NCBI GenBank assembly: GCA_916700875.1
Contig: CAKAKS010000031.1
Location: 19,179,880-19,243,879 of the forward strand
DNA length: 64,000 bases
Direction: 5' to 3'
From: Sebastes aleutianus
Lineage: Eukaryota; Chordata; Actinopteri; Perciformes; Sebastidae
Numbering within the stretch: the stretch's first letter is position 1; every line of letters begins with the position of its first letter. Positions 24,633 to 37,833 of this stretch are shown here, piece by piece. The notes under the pieces were generated by a model. It saw only the letters and a list, made by a program, of their open reading frames with translations. It was not told the origin of the DNA and ran no database searches. The translations under genes were made by a program, and so were the position numbers.

Positions 24633-27600
24633 GTGTACGCTCTATTTAGAATATTTCCGCCTGTTTATCTTGCCGTGAGATAACTATATGGTCTACATTT
24701 CCGACGGGGAACTGAAGCCATTATCTATGCTTTTTATTTTACCTCGTAGAACATGGCTGGTCTACCGCTGCCGCAATCGGTTAGCTTGTTTGTGGTATTG
24801 TGTGACTTTGGTGCATCCAAACTAAGCAAAGTAACCCCCGTGTTCTGGGAGGTAAAATTCCAGTTTTTTTCTAAAACCCGTCCACAGCAGTACATTGCTT
24901 TTGGTTCTGTGCGGTAACTCCTGTCTGCTTCTCCAAGCTGGAGGCGTGCCGACCGTCATCCACTGTTGGTAATACCCTGACTATAGGGAAGTACCTAATA
25001 CAACCCCACTTCAAAGCATCCCAACTATTTCTTCAAGCAGGGCTGTTTAAAAGCCTGTGATAAATAATAATAATATTACCATATGTTGCACGGGTGACTG
25101 TTTAAGTGAAAAACAAAAGAACGAGCAGAAACCAAAGACATGAACAGAACAGAATACAGTGCATCAGGGGAAAGAGTACTGAAAATCACAAACACAGACA
25201 ACAGCTGTGTATGATCTTCTTTAAATGTCCCCAGTCAGTGTAAAGCATCTAGTCGTGTTCTGATCCTATCCATAAATCTCCTCAGTCGCCTTCTAATGAG
25301 GGAAAGTGATCATCAGTGTGACAAATGGAGGCCTTCATGATGATGCACCATTGTCACAAAATAATACAAAAGCCTCTAGAGAGACACGCACAGACAAGTA
25401 GTAAAAAGACCCCATAATTCTGTGTTTACTCTACATCAATAGCTACTACAACAATTATTTACCAGAACTACTTTGATTTACTTGAGTTAAAGATCTCAGT
25501 GGGTGATGACAATGGATGCATGACAATGAATAAAAGTCTGTTTTACATAACAAGGAGTCGACAACTTTGTCCTCATTGATGATGATCCAGAAATGTATAT
25601 GATGCTTGTAGTTTAAACTTAATGCAGAGTTAATGATCTGGGAAAAATTCTCTGACAGGACGATCATATGTAACTCATCTATGATCTTTTTGAACGTGGT
25701 TTTGTGTTTACGAGACACACATATGGTTCACATGCATTCTGCATTGTACTATGAAGCTGCATGAATTCCATCATACACCATGATTTCTTCACATGTCAGA
25801 GGCGGTGACCAAGAGTCTGACTATTAAATGATTGCTGTCTTTAGAGGCGCCGAGCAGGTCTAGCCTATTAGTTTGGGAGGCATCAACAGACTTGCATTTG
25901 TGTTTTACAGGTTTGAACCATGAGAACAGCACAATATTGAGGAACAAGATCCGTCAATTTTAGTTTTCTTCAGTTGCATCAAGAGCTCTATCTCAAAGTT
26001 TGTCACCTCCTGTCTTTTGGAGATCCTTCAATGCTTGGCCAATGACCAAAGGGTAATTTACTGCGTCAAGGGATCACGGTATAGCAAGAAAGTCAGTGCT
26101 TGCAGCCTTCACAGTTACTTGCTGGAACATGTTTCCCTGACTGCAGGTACTTTTATGGATTTTGGGTATAGGAAGACAGGAAGCAGAGCAGTTTAGAAAC
26201 GATAAGTGGATTAACTGATTAGATGGCAGACATAAAATGAATTGGTTGATTGGCATTAAGAAGAATGTTTTATTTCTCCATAGGGTCCTTTCCATAATGT
26301 TGTCAGACACTTCTGCAACACAATCTGATCCGGTCAGTGGAAAAAACAAGCACTTTTAGTGGACATAAATTGACAGTGCCAGGTTGCCCCAAGCGATTAC
26401 ATTACAGTCCGTTTAACGGCTGGCGGCTGCAGCCCTCTCCCTCAATACTGGACCAATTTCAGAAATTGTAGTCCCCATTAGTCACTTAGACACAAAAACA
26501 TGGGAGAATAGGTTGAGAAAGGTTTAAAAATTCCAAAGTTACTCTTTAAATGGGCATATGATATTGTCTCATATCGGTCCCATGCCACTGAATTAAATCA
26601 AATCAAAATCAAATCATAGCAGGCTTTGTGATATCAGCAAATATCATACTGTTGTCCAAAGAATCAATATAATATTGTATCGTAATGAAACTTGTGATTT
26701 ACACTAGAAAATCCCGTCTTCCACAACAGATGAAGAGCACCAGATCAAAAATGACACGTCGGGACCGGGTCCCATCCTTGATCTACATCACAAAGTGAAT
26801 GAAAAAAATGATAGTTTGGATAGTTTGATTGGAGATCTCTATAAAGGCCGATCAGATGACGCAAAACACGCAGGACAATTTCTCTACGCGCTGCTAAAAC
26901 GGCTTCACCGGAGTTGTGTCTCTAAAGACCTTTGTTTGGTTCAGTGTAAAAAAGCAAAGCAGGTGTAATGAGGGGGTTTTCTTTACAGCTGTATTGAGGG
27001 ATCTCTGTATAAAAAAAGGGGCTTATGAAAGAGACTGTATCTAAGAGAGAGAGTGGAATATGTTGCACATATGCCAATAATGTCAATTGCCAATAAATAA
27101 ACAACTTGCCAATTCATGATACTTTCTCATCTCAATGATGTAAACATGACACAACCTGATAATGTAACACATCCAGCTAGTGTTGCAGTGGTGCTATCAA
27201 TGCATGAGACCTGAAGCTAAACTGTGTATCATCTACACACTTTAACGCAGCACTCAGTAAACCCAACTAAAGACGCTCTCATCCAAACAGGACTGCAGAG
27301 CTGCGAGGCGTTCAGGTACTCAGCCTGAACAGCTGTATACTGGGATCAAACATACACACATATGGTAGACTAATGCAAACAAGACCTACAGTATATCCAC
27401 TAACAAAAACAACATAAAGCGACAATCAGCGTGTCGACTGGCAGTGTTGCTGCATACTTGTTTGTTTTTGGATGAGGTCCACTAAGAAAGGCTCTTATTC
27501 ACACACTGTAAACTGTATAGCTGCCAGCTACACTCAGCATCTGTCCAATCTTTTCTCAGTAACCACAGCATGTAAATCACAGACTGTACCCACCTAATTA

Positions 27601-28539
27601 GCCTCAAGAAAACAATACCGTCTTACAATGCTGTCATTCATTCTTTGATAAAAATCACTTTGACAGCAGAAAAATGATTCGTCGAAACGTTCCAACAGAT
27701 GGAGCGATTTAAAACCAGAAACGTTTTACATGAGAGGAGGAAGAAAGAAAAACGTTGAGCATTTTCCTACATTTCCCAGAGTGAAAAACCTCAAACATTC
27801 AAATCCTCTCATTCCAGAGGGATGATGATGCTTCAGTGTGAACATGAACATAGTCTGAGCGGGATTTTCTTTGGAATTGACTTTTGAGTTTTGGAGCAGA
27901 TTGAGGCCAACAAGGAAAGCCGTGCACTCCACTACGGTCATAACTCCCAAAACATCGAGCTTTGGACACACTCTTGATTGTACCAATTTCTTTTGGCTAA
28001 GACATCAGTGGAGCATGTAAGGAGCTTACAGACTTTATGTCAGCCTGTTACAGTAGGTACCAAAGCTCAGGTCCACCATGAGCCAACAATAGAGAATGGC
28101 ATGAGGCCAGAATAAAGCCAGTCTTAACTTCCTCTATTTTTGTACCTCTCTAGAGTTGCAGTGATTATCGGGCTTGGCTGGTGCCCATGTCTGAGTCAGT
28201 GCATAGCCGTTAATTTGTAAAGGAGGAAAAACTAGCAGGAAGGTGCCAGGTTTTTGCTTTAGACAAAAAGGGTCAAAACAAAGACCGAACCAATCAATCA
28301 GCAATCAGTTGCAACTGGCCGAAAGACATTGACTATGTTTATATGCCCTTATTCTGAAAAAGACAATATATCCTACTAAGCTGTTTACATTGGTAATGAA
28401 AATATTCCACTAATATTCCCATTAACATGCAGCCGTGCATGCTCAGATTGACGTAACCGGTGGGGGACTTGTTCCACCGTGAGAACACAGCCTCCCTCTT
28501 TCATTCATGCAGTTTCACAAGCGTGTCGGAGAACTACGC

Positions 28540-28818
28540 TGGCCTTCGGGTAACATAAAAAAATGCAAAAGGCTCTCCCCAGAGCCAGTGTTTGGTTTGT
28601 CCATTCTGGCCTACTGTAGAAACATGGCAGAGCAACATGGCAGACTCTGTGAAGAAGACCCGCTCCCTATGTAGATATGAACGGCTCATTCTAAGCGAAC
28701 GAAAACACAATGATTCTTAGTTTCAGGTGATTATACACTGATGAAAACATAGTTATGAATATTATATTCCATTTCTGCTAATAGATCCCCCAAAATTGTA
28801 TACACTGTTCCTTTAAGA
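28540..28818 (+). repeat. Repeat family B, copy 2
   Basis: Contains 'ctccctatgtagatatgaac' and 'caggtgattatacactgatg', and ends 'cactgttccttta'. The same module order is seen in the other copies. Confidence 0.82.
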
Positions 28819-31800
28819 TTGAAAAAGCAAAGCCTTATGGCATGAAACAGAATATTCTATTGGGATTGTCTGCATACTGCTACTCCAGTGGGATCAGTAA
28901 TAGCTATGGAGGTGAGGCAGTCCGTCAGCGAGGGTCAGACCTGGCATGCAGGAGCCACTGAGGGTCACCGATACACAACAACACTGAATGTTCTCTCACC
29001 TCTGACTGGCTCCCGTTCTTTATGGCACATTGACTGTAAACTGATCGATGGGGCCCGCTTCCTTTCTTGAACACAGACAGGCACGTTTCGACTGTTTATA
29101 CTTTATTCTACACGCTGCGCACCGTGACGAACCTCAGGGGGACTGAGAGAACGGACTCCTAGTGTTTATTAATTCATGGTATATATACTATGTCGAGCAG
29201 CCGGAGGAAAGTGATAGTTGGAAACTATGAGACTGAAGGTTGTTGAGTATCATAGCTGCTGTAAAGAGAGAATGATTTAAGACTTTGGAGAGGTTCAAAG
29301 AGCACAGGTGGAGAGCTTGATTTATACCATAACTGGACTGTCTATTGTCTGGTCCCTTTCTGATGTATATACAGCATGTTTTATGCTTAAGTATAGTAAA
29401 GCACCATCAATCCTACCAAGACTGTCAGTTCTGGAAATGTTACAACCCACATTAAGGCTATTACTGTCAGAGCCCCAGTTAAAGCCAAGATAATGTCGTA
29501 TTTTTGAGAAATGATTAAAGCTAAATAATTTACAATGAGTCAAATGACTACATGTTATACATTTTGATTCAGAATATAGAATTTTTTTGTTTTGTTTTTG
29601 CTCAATGTGTGAAACATCTACATGATGTAAATCACGTTATTATATAATATGAACAAAAAGGGTAAAAAATGGCAATGTGAATAGGCTTAATGTATGGTTG
29701 CCTGCCACAGTTCACAGGAATGTGGTGATTCCAGTTGGCTAGCTGGCTCTGGTTATCTCACAGTGAATTTAACAACTGCACTAACCTGAGATCTCGGGTT
29801 GTGTTTCTTGACCAGTTATCATCTCTTGTTTCGAGAGGTGAAGCCTCTGTTCAGGTGACTGAACGGTGTGTGGAATCTACTTTATTGAATCTGTACCTTA
29901 CCAGCTGAGTAGCTAACACTATCTAGCAGCTGTCTGCAGATATAGGCCAAGAAGCAAACAGCAGGAACAGATGAATTAGTGTGCAGACGTTTCTGCTCTA
30001 TCTCTGCTGTAACTGACTATTCAAGTGGAAGTCTGTGCTCTATTACTTGAAGCCTCTGGTACGAAGAGTCCATAGCTGAATGAGACTCTGTATTTTTTTA
30101 ATATGCTGTAGCCTTGCAGGTACTTTATTGTTATTGCTAAACTTTTTAATCTTGCTTTTTGCAGGAAAGAGAAAGATCAAAATTGTAAATCTTGAAAAAA
30201 AAATGGCCCAACCCTGCAACCCCTTGATGTATGCACAGAGAATTATCAGCTGAATATACACTGTAGCTGTATGGAGTTTTTAAGCCTCTTTTAACTCATT
30301 GTGTTGGTTTGATGATACATTCACTGTATGGTTCAGTCTTCAGCTGTTTTAAGCAAACAAGCTCAGATAAACCCTAATGTTGGCTACCTACTCAGGGGAC
30401 TCCCTAGAAACTTTGTATTTCCCCCAGATGGGCGTGGCCAGCTACACTGTCGCAGAGTCGCCGTTAAAGTGTTGCTCAAGTGCTTGTTGACGTAATTATA
30501 TTGTTAAATAGCACTGGGAACTGCCAAAACCATTTTTTGAGACGGAACAGAACAGGGTGAAACAAGAACATTTGCTTGGTTGACACTTCACTGCGTCATT
30601 GGAGCGCTGAAAAAAGATGAGACAAACCCAACTTTGTTTGTAGCGCGTCACGCCCGTGTGTCGGACCTCAGTTTGTAGCTTCATGTCACCAGCTTCCATT
30701 GGAAATTACTTGTACAATGTTGCGGGATTGCTCGTAGTGTGAATACAGCATAAGAGGGTATTCCTTTGTCTCTAGAGACCCGGCTGTTCTTGGTGGCTGG
30801 TTACCACAATGATAACCACAGGGACATCATAAGTCATCCTCCCTCCAATCTAAATCCAACTCCGCCCGTCCACCACTGCCTCTTGGTCTGGCCGACCTCC
30901 AGCAGCCATAATCAGGGGAAGCGGAGCCGGCTGCCACGCCGTCCTGTGGTGGGATCACATTACTCTAATAGTCTGAGACGGTCCAACAGATAGCTCAATT
31001 ACTGTGCTGGTACAATTACTGGGCTCTGCTCTGGTAGACGGGGCAGCCCAAATAGGCAGAAGATTAAAGACTTCCACCTGCCCTGGTGGAAAACGAGGGG
31101 GGAATCACCGGGCCAGATAAGTAGGAAATGAGAGATGGAAAGTTGGAGTGAACACAGGAAACATAAGAAACTCTGTGTTCCTAAACATCTCAATCAGTCA
31201 GTCATCATCAAAGCTTTGAGTGATGGGCACACCTACTGCCACACTAAGCTTTAACTGAACAGCACATTGGGAAATGCTCACAGATGCAGCAACCTAATGG
31301 AAATACCATCTGTCAGTACAGCGTCAGACTGCCGACTTAATGATGTCAGACGGCAAGAGATCCGATGTTGGGATATTATTTCAACAGGCGTCCCTTACAG
31401 AGGATATAGTGAGCTTATGTAAAATCTATGTTTGTGTGAAGACAGGCTCGTTAACTGGGCCTATAACCTGATGCAGGACACAGAGGGAATTAAGTGGACT
31501 CAATGGATATAACAGCTATGCTGTTAGCCTGTAACAAGCCCCAGTGACCGGCTCAGAACACAGTAGATATGGGTCTTTGTCTTGAAAACCTCCGACATTT
31601 CCTCATCTGGAGAAACAGGAAATATGTGCACTCTGGAGGGGGGGAATTACAGTGCCACGAGACGTACAGTATGTTTAGGAGGAATGATGTTAGAAAGTAA
31701 CTGCTAGAGGAACCGGAGGGATCTGGACATAGATTGAAACCAGAGTTGTAGCAAAGGCAAGTAAAAGACATTCAACATGTACACTATAATACATTCGTTA

Positions 31801-32499
31801 TAATGTGAACTGGAAAACAGTATATTTTTTACTCCAGTCTACTACGACTGATAATATGGGCATAAAGTCCTACAGTATATTTTGTTTGCTTTCTAGGCAA
31901 AATCAATCATAAAGCACCTTTGTCCCTCACTGGACGGACAGTAAAGCCTGCAGGACTGGTTCTCTGCCGCCATGCATGCAGAGTGGTTATCCAGAGCGAC
32001 TAATCACCCAGTCCTGGAGGGTTAAGAGAGACTTCCTGTGCTGTTTTTCTCTCGTTTAACCGCCGTTGTAATCTCTTCAAAGAGGGCCTTAAGAAGACTG
32101 GAGCCGGTCATCAGCAAAGCAAATTAAACATTATGGTGGCATGAGTTAAAAGAGGAGGGAGAGTCCCTGTGTGATACGTAATGCTCAAAGTAGCATTACA
32201 TCTGCAGGACCCCATGTCTTTTCCTCTTAACACCACCACAGGTTTAACATTTTTACTTCCAGTGAAATATCTCAACATCAACTTGATAGATTTCCACAAC
32301 ATTTTCTACAGAAATTCATGGATCTTGATTTTTTTCAATCAGAAGTGACACATGAGGGTGGAGCTAAGTACAACCGAACGCTGGATAAGACATTTTAGTC
32401 GACCAAAAAGGTTATAATTAACTTTCATGAACTGAAAACACACTGTGAAAGGGTTAAAGTTCTAAGATGAAAACATGGACAATTCCCAGACCGGACAAC

Positions 32500-32840
32500 G
32501 CCGTAGTAGCGGCATGTCAATCACAAGGTAAACACGCCCTAAAGCATCCCCTGCTTTATGGTCTATTAGACTCTAAATCGGACCATAATTTACTAAATGA
32601 ACATCATGCTGTATTGACGATTCCTTGAAACTAGTGATTGAGACCATAAACTCATGTTTTCAATATTTACTGAGGTAATAAATCAAGTGAGAAGTAGGCT
32701 CACTTTGTCATAGACTTCTATACAATCAGACTTCTTTTAGCAATCAGAGGAGTCGCCCCCTGCTGGCTATTAGAAAGAATGCAAGTTTAAGGCACTTCCA
32801 CATTCGCTTCACTTCTCAAAGACGGAGGTTGCCGCCTGCT
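32500..32840 (-). repeat. Repeat family A, copy 2 (inverted)
   Basis: Reverse complement of copy 1 with a longer end ('tgtcaatcacaaggtaaaca'). Clearly homologous along about 300 bp to the copy at 62142-62455. Confidence 0.88.
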
Positions 32841-32844
32841 AAAT

Positions 32845-33030
32845 ACCTGCAAAATTAATGACATTACCATCAGTAGCTTGAGTTTAGTGCTGATTACCAA
32901 CTCTTAGCATGCAAACACACTGAATTAAGATGGTTAGTATGATAAATATTGTGCGCATGTTAGCATGCTGCCATTAGAATTTAGCTCAAATCACCACAGT
33001 GTTTAGTACAGCCTCACAGAGCTGCTAGTC
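32845..33030 (+). repeat. Interspersed repeat ('gttagcatgctgccattag...cagcctcacagagctgct')
   Basis: A pattern of repeated 'ttagcatg' words followed by 'tagctcaaatcaccacagtg' and 'acagcctcacagagctgct', recognised as a high-copy teleost repeat. It ends where the palindromes begin. Confidence 0.6.
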
Positions 33031-33069
33031 ATTTTATATGTGGTTTAGACTCTAAACCACATATAAAAT
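33031..33069. repeat. Perfect 39-nt palindrome (19-bp arms, 1-nt centre)
   Basis: Arms 33031-33049 and 33051-33069 are exact inverted complements around a central C (33050); the core reads TTTAGACTCTAAA. Confidence 0.95.
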
Positions 33070-33070
33070 G

Positions 33071-33123
33071 TGGAATTTTATTTGCGGTGCTCTAAACTTT
33101 AGAGCACCGCAAATAAAATTCCA
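33071..33123. repeat. Perfect 53-nt palindrome (26-bp arms, 1-nt centre)
   Basis: Arms 33071-33096 and 33098-33123 are exact inverted complements around a central C (33097); the core reads CTCTAAACTTTAGAG. Only one base separates it from the first palindrome. Confidence 0.95.
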
Positions 33124-36100
33124 TTGACCTACATTGTATTGGGGTGGAGGTAGAAGTCTAGCATGGCTGGACACCACGAGGGGAGGTTTGTAGTGCTCTG
33201 GGTGAACTCACCCTTTAAGTGTGCTAATCGATTCAGTATGAGTATTAGGTCATTAAGTCTACTTGTTTTGTATAAAACAACATTAAAACACAATAAGGAA
33301 AGAAAAAGTTTAGATTTTCCAAGTGAAATTATTAACAGCTTACTGAAGGATTTTTTTTAAGAAAACATGAAATCCATCATCACAAACGTATTGGATAACA
33401 GAACCAAAATGAGAATAATAAACTTTTTCACAAACCTCTAACATTTTCTCATTTCCCCTTTGGGGATGAATAATATTTAAGTATGACCCAGGGGTGCTGC
33501 TAACCCAAATATTTTTTTTGTTTTGGTCTGAATGCCATTTTACGGCACAATGGATCCATGGTGGAAAACCACCATGCTTACGGACTCGCTAAAGCTTTCA
33601 ACACACAACCGCTTCCCTGAGACAATGCCAGAGTTTCCTCTGGAAAACGTTCCTCCAGGGACAGGAAACGTTGAAGAGCTCCAGTCAACACTTGCCCTGG
33701 TCTGCTTCTAAACTCGCCTGTTGAAAAATTCATCAGAGGACACCAAAGGAAGTGGATGGAGTGAAGAACATGCCCTCGGGGCAAATTCCCTGCTGTTTTT
33801 GCAGGAGAGTGAATAGCACTAAGGATATGGTTATGGCCCTGTAGAGCTTGGTGGTATTTCTGCACATCAAAACTATGCAGACTGTGGTGTCACTGATGTC
33901 CACTATTCATCTACTTTTTCCCCTTTCTTTAATGTACTGACAGGTACTGAACTTGAGACATTACACAGCTCAGAGCAGCGTAACATCAGCTTCACATGTT
34001 TAGTGAATGACATGAGGGCAGAGGGCAGGAGAGTGAGAGGTCAGTCAGTCTGACTGTGGGGAATCAAGGCCATCCATCAGCGGTTTGTTCCACTCCCCCC
34101 TAAGCATGCATGATGACCCTCAGGTCTCTGAGGTTAAGGTCAATGTTAGTGCGCCTAGACACACGACTAAAGATGATTTTAGATTCCATGTACGAACCTC
34201 AAATGGCATGATATGGTTGATATATACAGTTGCATGACAGGTCCTCACCCTGAATTTAAAAGGCCAGTCCTGAAAGAATGTTTAAAAATAATAGTGTATA
34301 ATGTAGAGTACAGTCAGCTATCTATAGCAATTTCTTTTTTGCAGTGAATTGATTGCATGCCTGATTGCATGTCTTTCCATGCAGCTTATAAAGTACCATA
34401 TGTACACTGTAAAGCACTGATTTGGCGATTTGATATAAACATTGTTTCAAGAACGTTTACACGTGAAGCAGGTCCTAACTTCAAGTTAAAATATAGTGAG
34501 CACTTGATATTTGCTATAGCAGACCAGAATTAGACATTCTACAGACCCATGTTCCATTTCAAGATACAAAACAATAATTTTAACAATGGATCGCAAAAAC
34601 AGTCCTGTCTGTCTCAAAAATATATCACTGAAATGCTGTCGAAACAACTGTTGTAGTAGAATAACTAGATGAACCAAAACTAGACACTTTTAACCCCAGA
34701 CATCTAGACAGTCTTTGCTGACTGGCTCAGCCTCAGTCATTTATCAACAGATATCTATAGCAATGCTAGTGGTTCAGTGAGGCTGTACTTAGGCACGTCA
34801 GGAAGGGCATCCTGCAAATATGCAGGACATAAAAATCTGATCTCAGACTATCCGCTGAGGCGACCCCTAACAAGAGACGCCGAAAGACAAAGAATAGTTG
34901 CTGAGATATTTCAGTCTGGGCCAAAGTTATGGACCAACGGATTGACATTTCCATCCATAGAGGAATCACATTATTCTTTTGTGGGGGTTTTTTACAAATA
35001 ATTAAAAAGAAATGAAGACAGATGCATCAATAATGACAAATATCAAGTTGCAGCTCTAGTTAAACTGCCGTACTATGAGAACTTCATGTTAAAAGCACAC
35101 AACACAATTGTAGATTCAGAGATTTCAGCAAAAGCAAATAAGCTGCATGTTTTCACAGATGTGAAGCTGACAGTTTGCTTCGCATGAGGGACATTTCCAT
35201 TCTCACTGCGCGGACACATAGGCACAATGCACATCCAGATCCTGGGCCGGGATCCATCCCTGGACCCCATCTACTGTATGGAGAAGGCTGCACAGCAGAT
35301 GAAACGGGTGAAAGGGCCTTAACAGAAAAAAAGCTCCAAGTACATCTGGAGAAGTCGACTTTGCAAACAGCCAGTCCCCAAAGCCGGACTGACCGGGCAC
35401 ATAAACAGCACCTGTGGTAATCCACTGGCCTGTGTCCTACAAGCAACATGAGAAGATCTTTAACCATGTCACGCCAGGTATTAAGTGAGTCTTTAGCTTC
35501 AGAAATGTTGGAATATGAGGTAATTATTTGTGATTACATGCTCTTTAACGTTATCTAAATTATTGTGTATTCCTTGCCATGTTCTGATCTCCTTTTTGCA
35601 GTTCCCAGAGCCGCACAGCCAGATGAGGAATGTGTCAGCTGAACATGCAAACAGATGGGGGAGAAAGCCTTTGTGCTACATGTGTCTTATGGTACATACC
35701 GGTTAGAAAAATAAATCTGCAGAGGGTGGGGTGCGGGGGCAGAACGGCCTGTAAATGAGTATTTTACATGAGATGAGGAAAGCAGAGAAGGGGCTTTTTG
35801 GATGGCCGAGGGAGTTGGTGAGTCAGGTAATGAGCCTGCTGGAACACTGAAGGAGAAACGCATCTCAGCTGGAGTGGAAACCCAAGGAGTAAAACGGGGT
35901 GTGTTTTGGACAGACGACAAACCATCAGATCCCAGCACCCACCGAGAGACGATCAGGGGATGGGAAATAAATGTTTTCCAACTACTAAAGAGGCCACTCT
36001 ATTTCCACAGAAAAACATTAATATCAGCTTCAAAAACTCTCTCAACAGAGTGAAATTAGTTTTTAATTTACAGCAGCCCCCTCGTGATTTATTTTCATGA

Positions 36101-36539
36101 TTGTTGTTGTTACCTGTGAAACATATATCCATGAACCATAGTCGAAAAACAGATCAGATCGCCAAATTACATAACCGACACTGTATCCACTCTGTTTCCT
36201 GTTACATTTCTATGTGATTTAGGTGCCTTCCTTTCAAGCTGGAACCTGAATGTGTTTTCAATTAAATAGGATCCAGACCTATCAGTGTATGGGAACGGCA
36301 CCATGTACTGGCAGAGCGCCACTCGGAGTGCTGCTGCTGTCACCTCTGTACAAACAGTACATTACTACTGCACTGTGTCTGTCTTCATGTGGCAAACACT
36401 CCACAGTTATGTTAAACAAATGTGTGTAATGGACGTGTTCTGTGTCAAATACTCATGATACTGCTGTCATGTGAAAACCTTGTCTCTCCAACGTGTCCAG
36501 GTTTAATGAAGCAAGAGTTAACAACTGTCAGAGTTAACA

Positions 36540-36904
36540 AGATAATAATGCACATTTCTTTTAATGCCACTAATTTCTTTAACGCATTAATGCAACTTGC
36601 AAATTTTAGGTTGTAGCGGGCTCAGTTTTATAGCTAAAGTGAAGACACTGGCATCATAAGAAACTAGAAAACCATTGGTACCAACCATGTCATACTTGCT
36701 TGTCATGAAGGAGGCTCAATAACGCTACAAACTTACGCTAAATTTCGTTGAGGAAAAACTGTCAAGGCCATTTTCAAAGGGGTCCCTTGACCTCTGACAT
36801 CAAGATATGTGAATAAAAATGGGTTCTTTGGGTACCCACGAGTCTCCCCTTTACAGACATGCCCACTTTATGATAATCACATGCAGTTTTGATAATAAAT
36901 TAAC
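36540..36904 (+). repeat. Repeat family D, copy 1
   Basis: Contains 'gggtcccttgacctctgaca', 'tctcccctttacagacatgc' and 'ccactttatgataatcacat', shared with 60215-60662. It is truncated on the right by a family C fragment. Confidence 0.82.
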
Positions 36905-36975
36905 AGCTGTATATTAAATTATTGAAAGATTAACTGGATAACTGATAATGAAAAAGACCATCAGTTGCAGACCTA
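36905..36975 (-). repeat. Repeat family C, inverted 5' fragment
   Basis: Reads 'ataatgaaaaagaccatcag' then 'ttgcagacct', the inverted start of family C. It abuts a family D copy. Confidence 0.65.
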
Positions 36976-37444
36976 AACAGTATACTGTATTGTACTAATC
37001 TGTAATGGTTTGACCACTGTACTCTAAGTGCCATACGACCATCTGCACACTGAGGTTAGATATTTTTCATCAGTCCTATCTGACTTGAATTGATTTTTAT
37101 TTCTCATCCTTAAGATTTAATCTCAGCAGGGTGTCGTTGGTGAATCAAAGCTGAACGAGTATTCTGTTAGACGTACCAGACATTGGCCTACTGAGATCTC
37201 CTGACCTCAAAAGTCTTCGCTGCCCTCATAACCACTGGCCTGTCTTGTTAAGGTCATTGTTATCGTACAGACCACAGTGGATGGGGGTAAGACAACACCA
37301 TAGTTATATTGACAACGTCATTAAAGTACTTGTAAAAAACTCTTGTAAAAAGCTTTACAAGACTCACTCAGCTCTGTCCGTGTGGCCGTGTCCTGTATGA
37401 GTCCTGACCATGAGAGTCAAGTTCAGTTGAGTTGGTTACTCTTC

Positions 37445-37516
37445 AGTAGAGCTGCAACAGTTTATCGAATAATCAATTAATTGATTAGTTGTCAACTACT
37501 AAATTGAAAGTGAACG
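37445..37516 (+). repeat. Repeat family C, 5' fragment
   Basis: Starts 'agtagagctgcaacagttta' and continues 'ttaattgattagttgtcaac'; immediately followed by the hAT-like insertion at 37525. Confidence 0.65.
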
Positions 37517-37524
37517 CTGTAAAA

Positions 37525-37833
37525 TAGGGCTGTCACTGTGAGAGAATTTCCCCTGCGGAGATAATGATTTACTCAATATGCTGTATTATTGCCTCTTTTT
37601 TTTGCAAATTACTTAATTTATCCTGATTTTAGTGCTGATTTAGCACAGAATAGACAATCACCACCTCATTACGCTGCTAGCGTTTGTAGCATAGTGTAAA
37701 TATGCAACGTTCCTATTGAAAAGAATTTAAAAAAGAAAAAAACGTGACGACAGCGACTTTGGCGGTTGCTTGCAATCCCCTGCGGTTGTCAATAGCGCGG
37801 TATTGCAATATCACGGTTATTGCGACAGCCCTA
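37525..37833. mobile_element. 309-bp hAT-like MITE with 8-bp target site duplication
   Basis: Terminal inverted repeats TAGGGCTGTC / GACAGCCCTA bound 309 bp without coding capacity. The 8 bases before it (37517-37524, CTGTAAAA) and after it (37834-37841, CTGTAAAA) are identical. An 8-bp duplication is the hallmark of hAT transposition, so these ends look exact. Confidence 0.85.
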
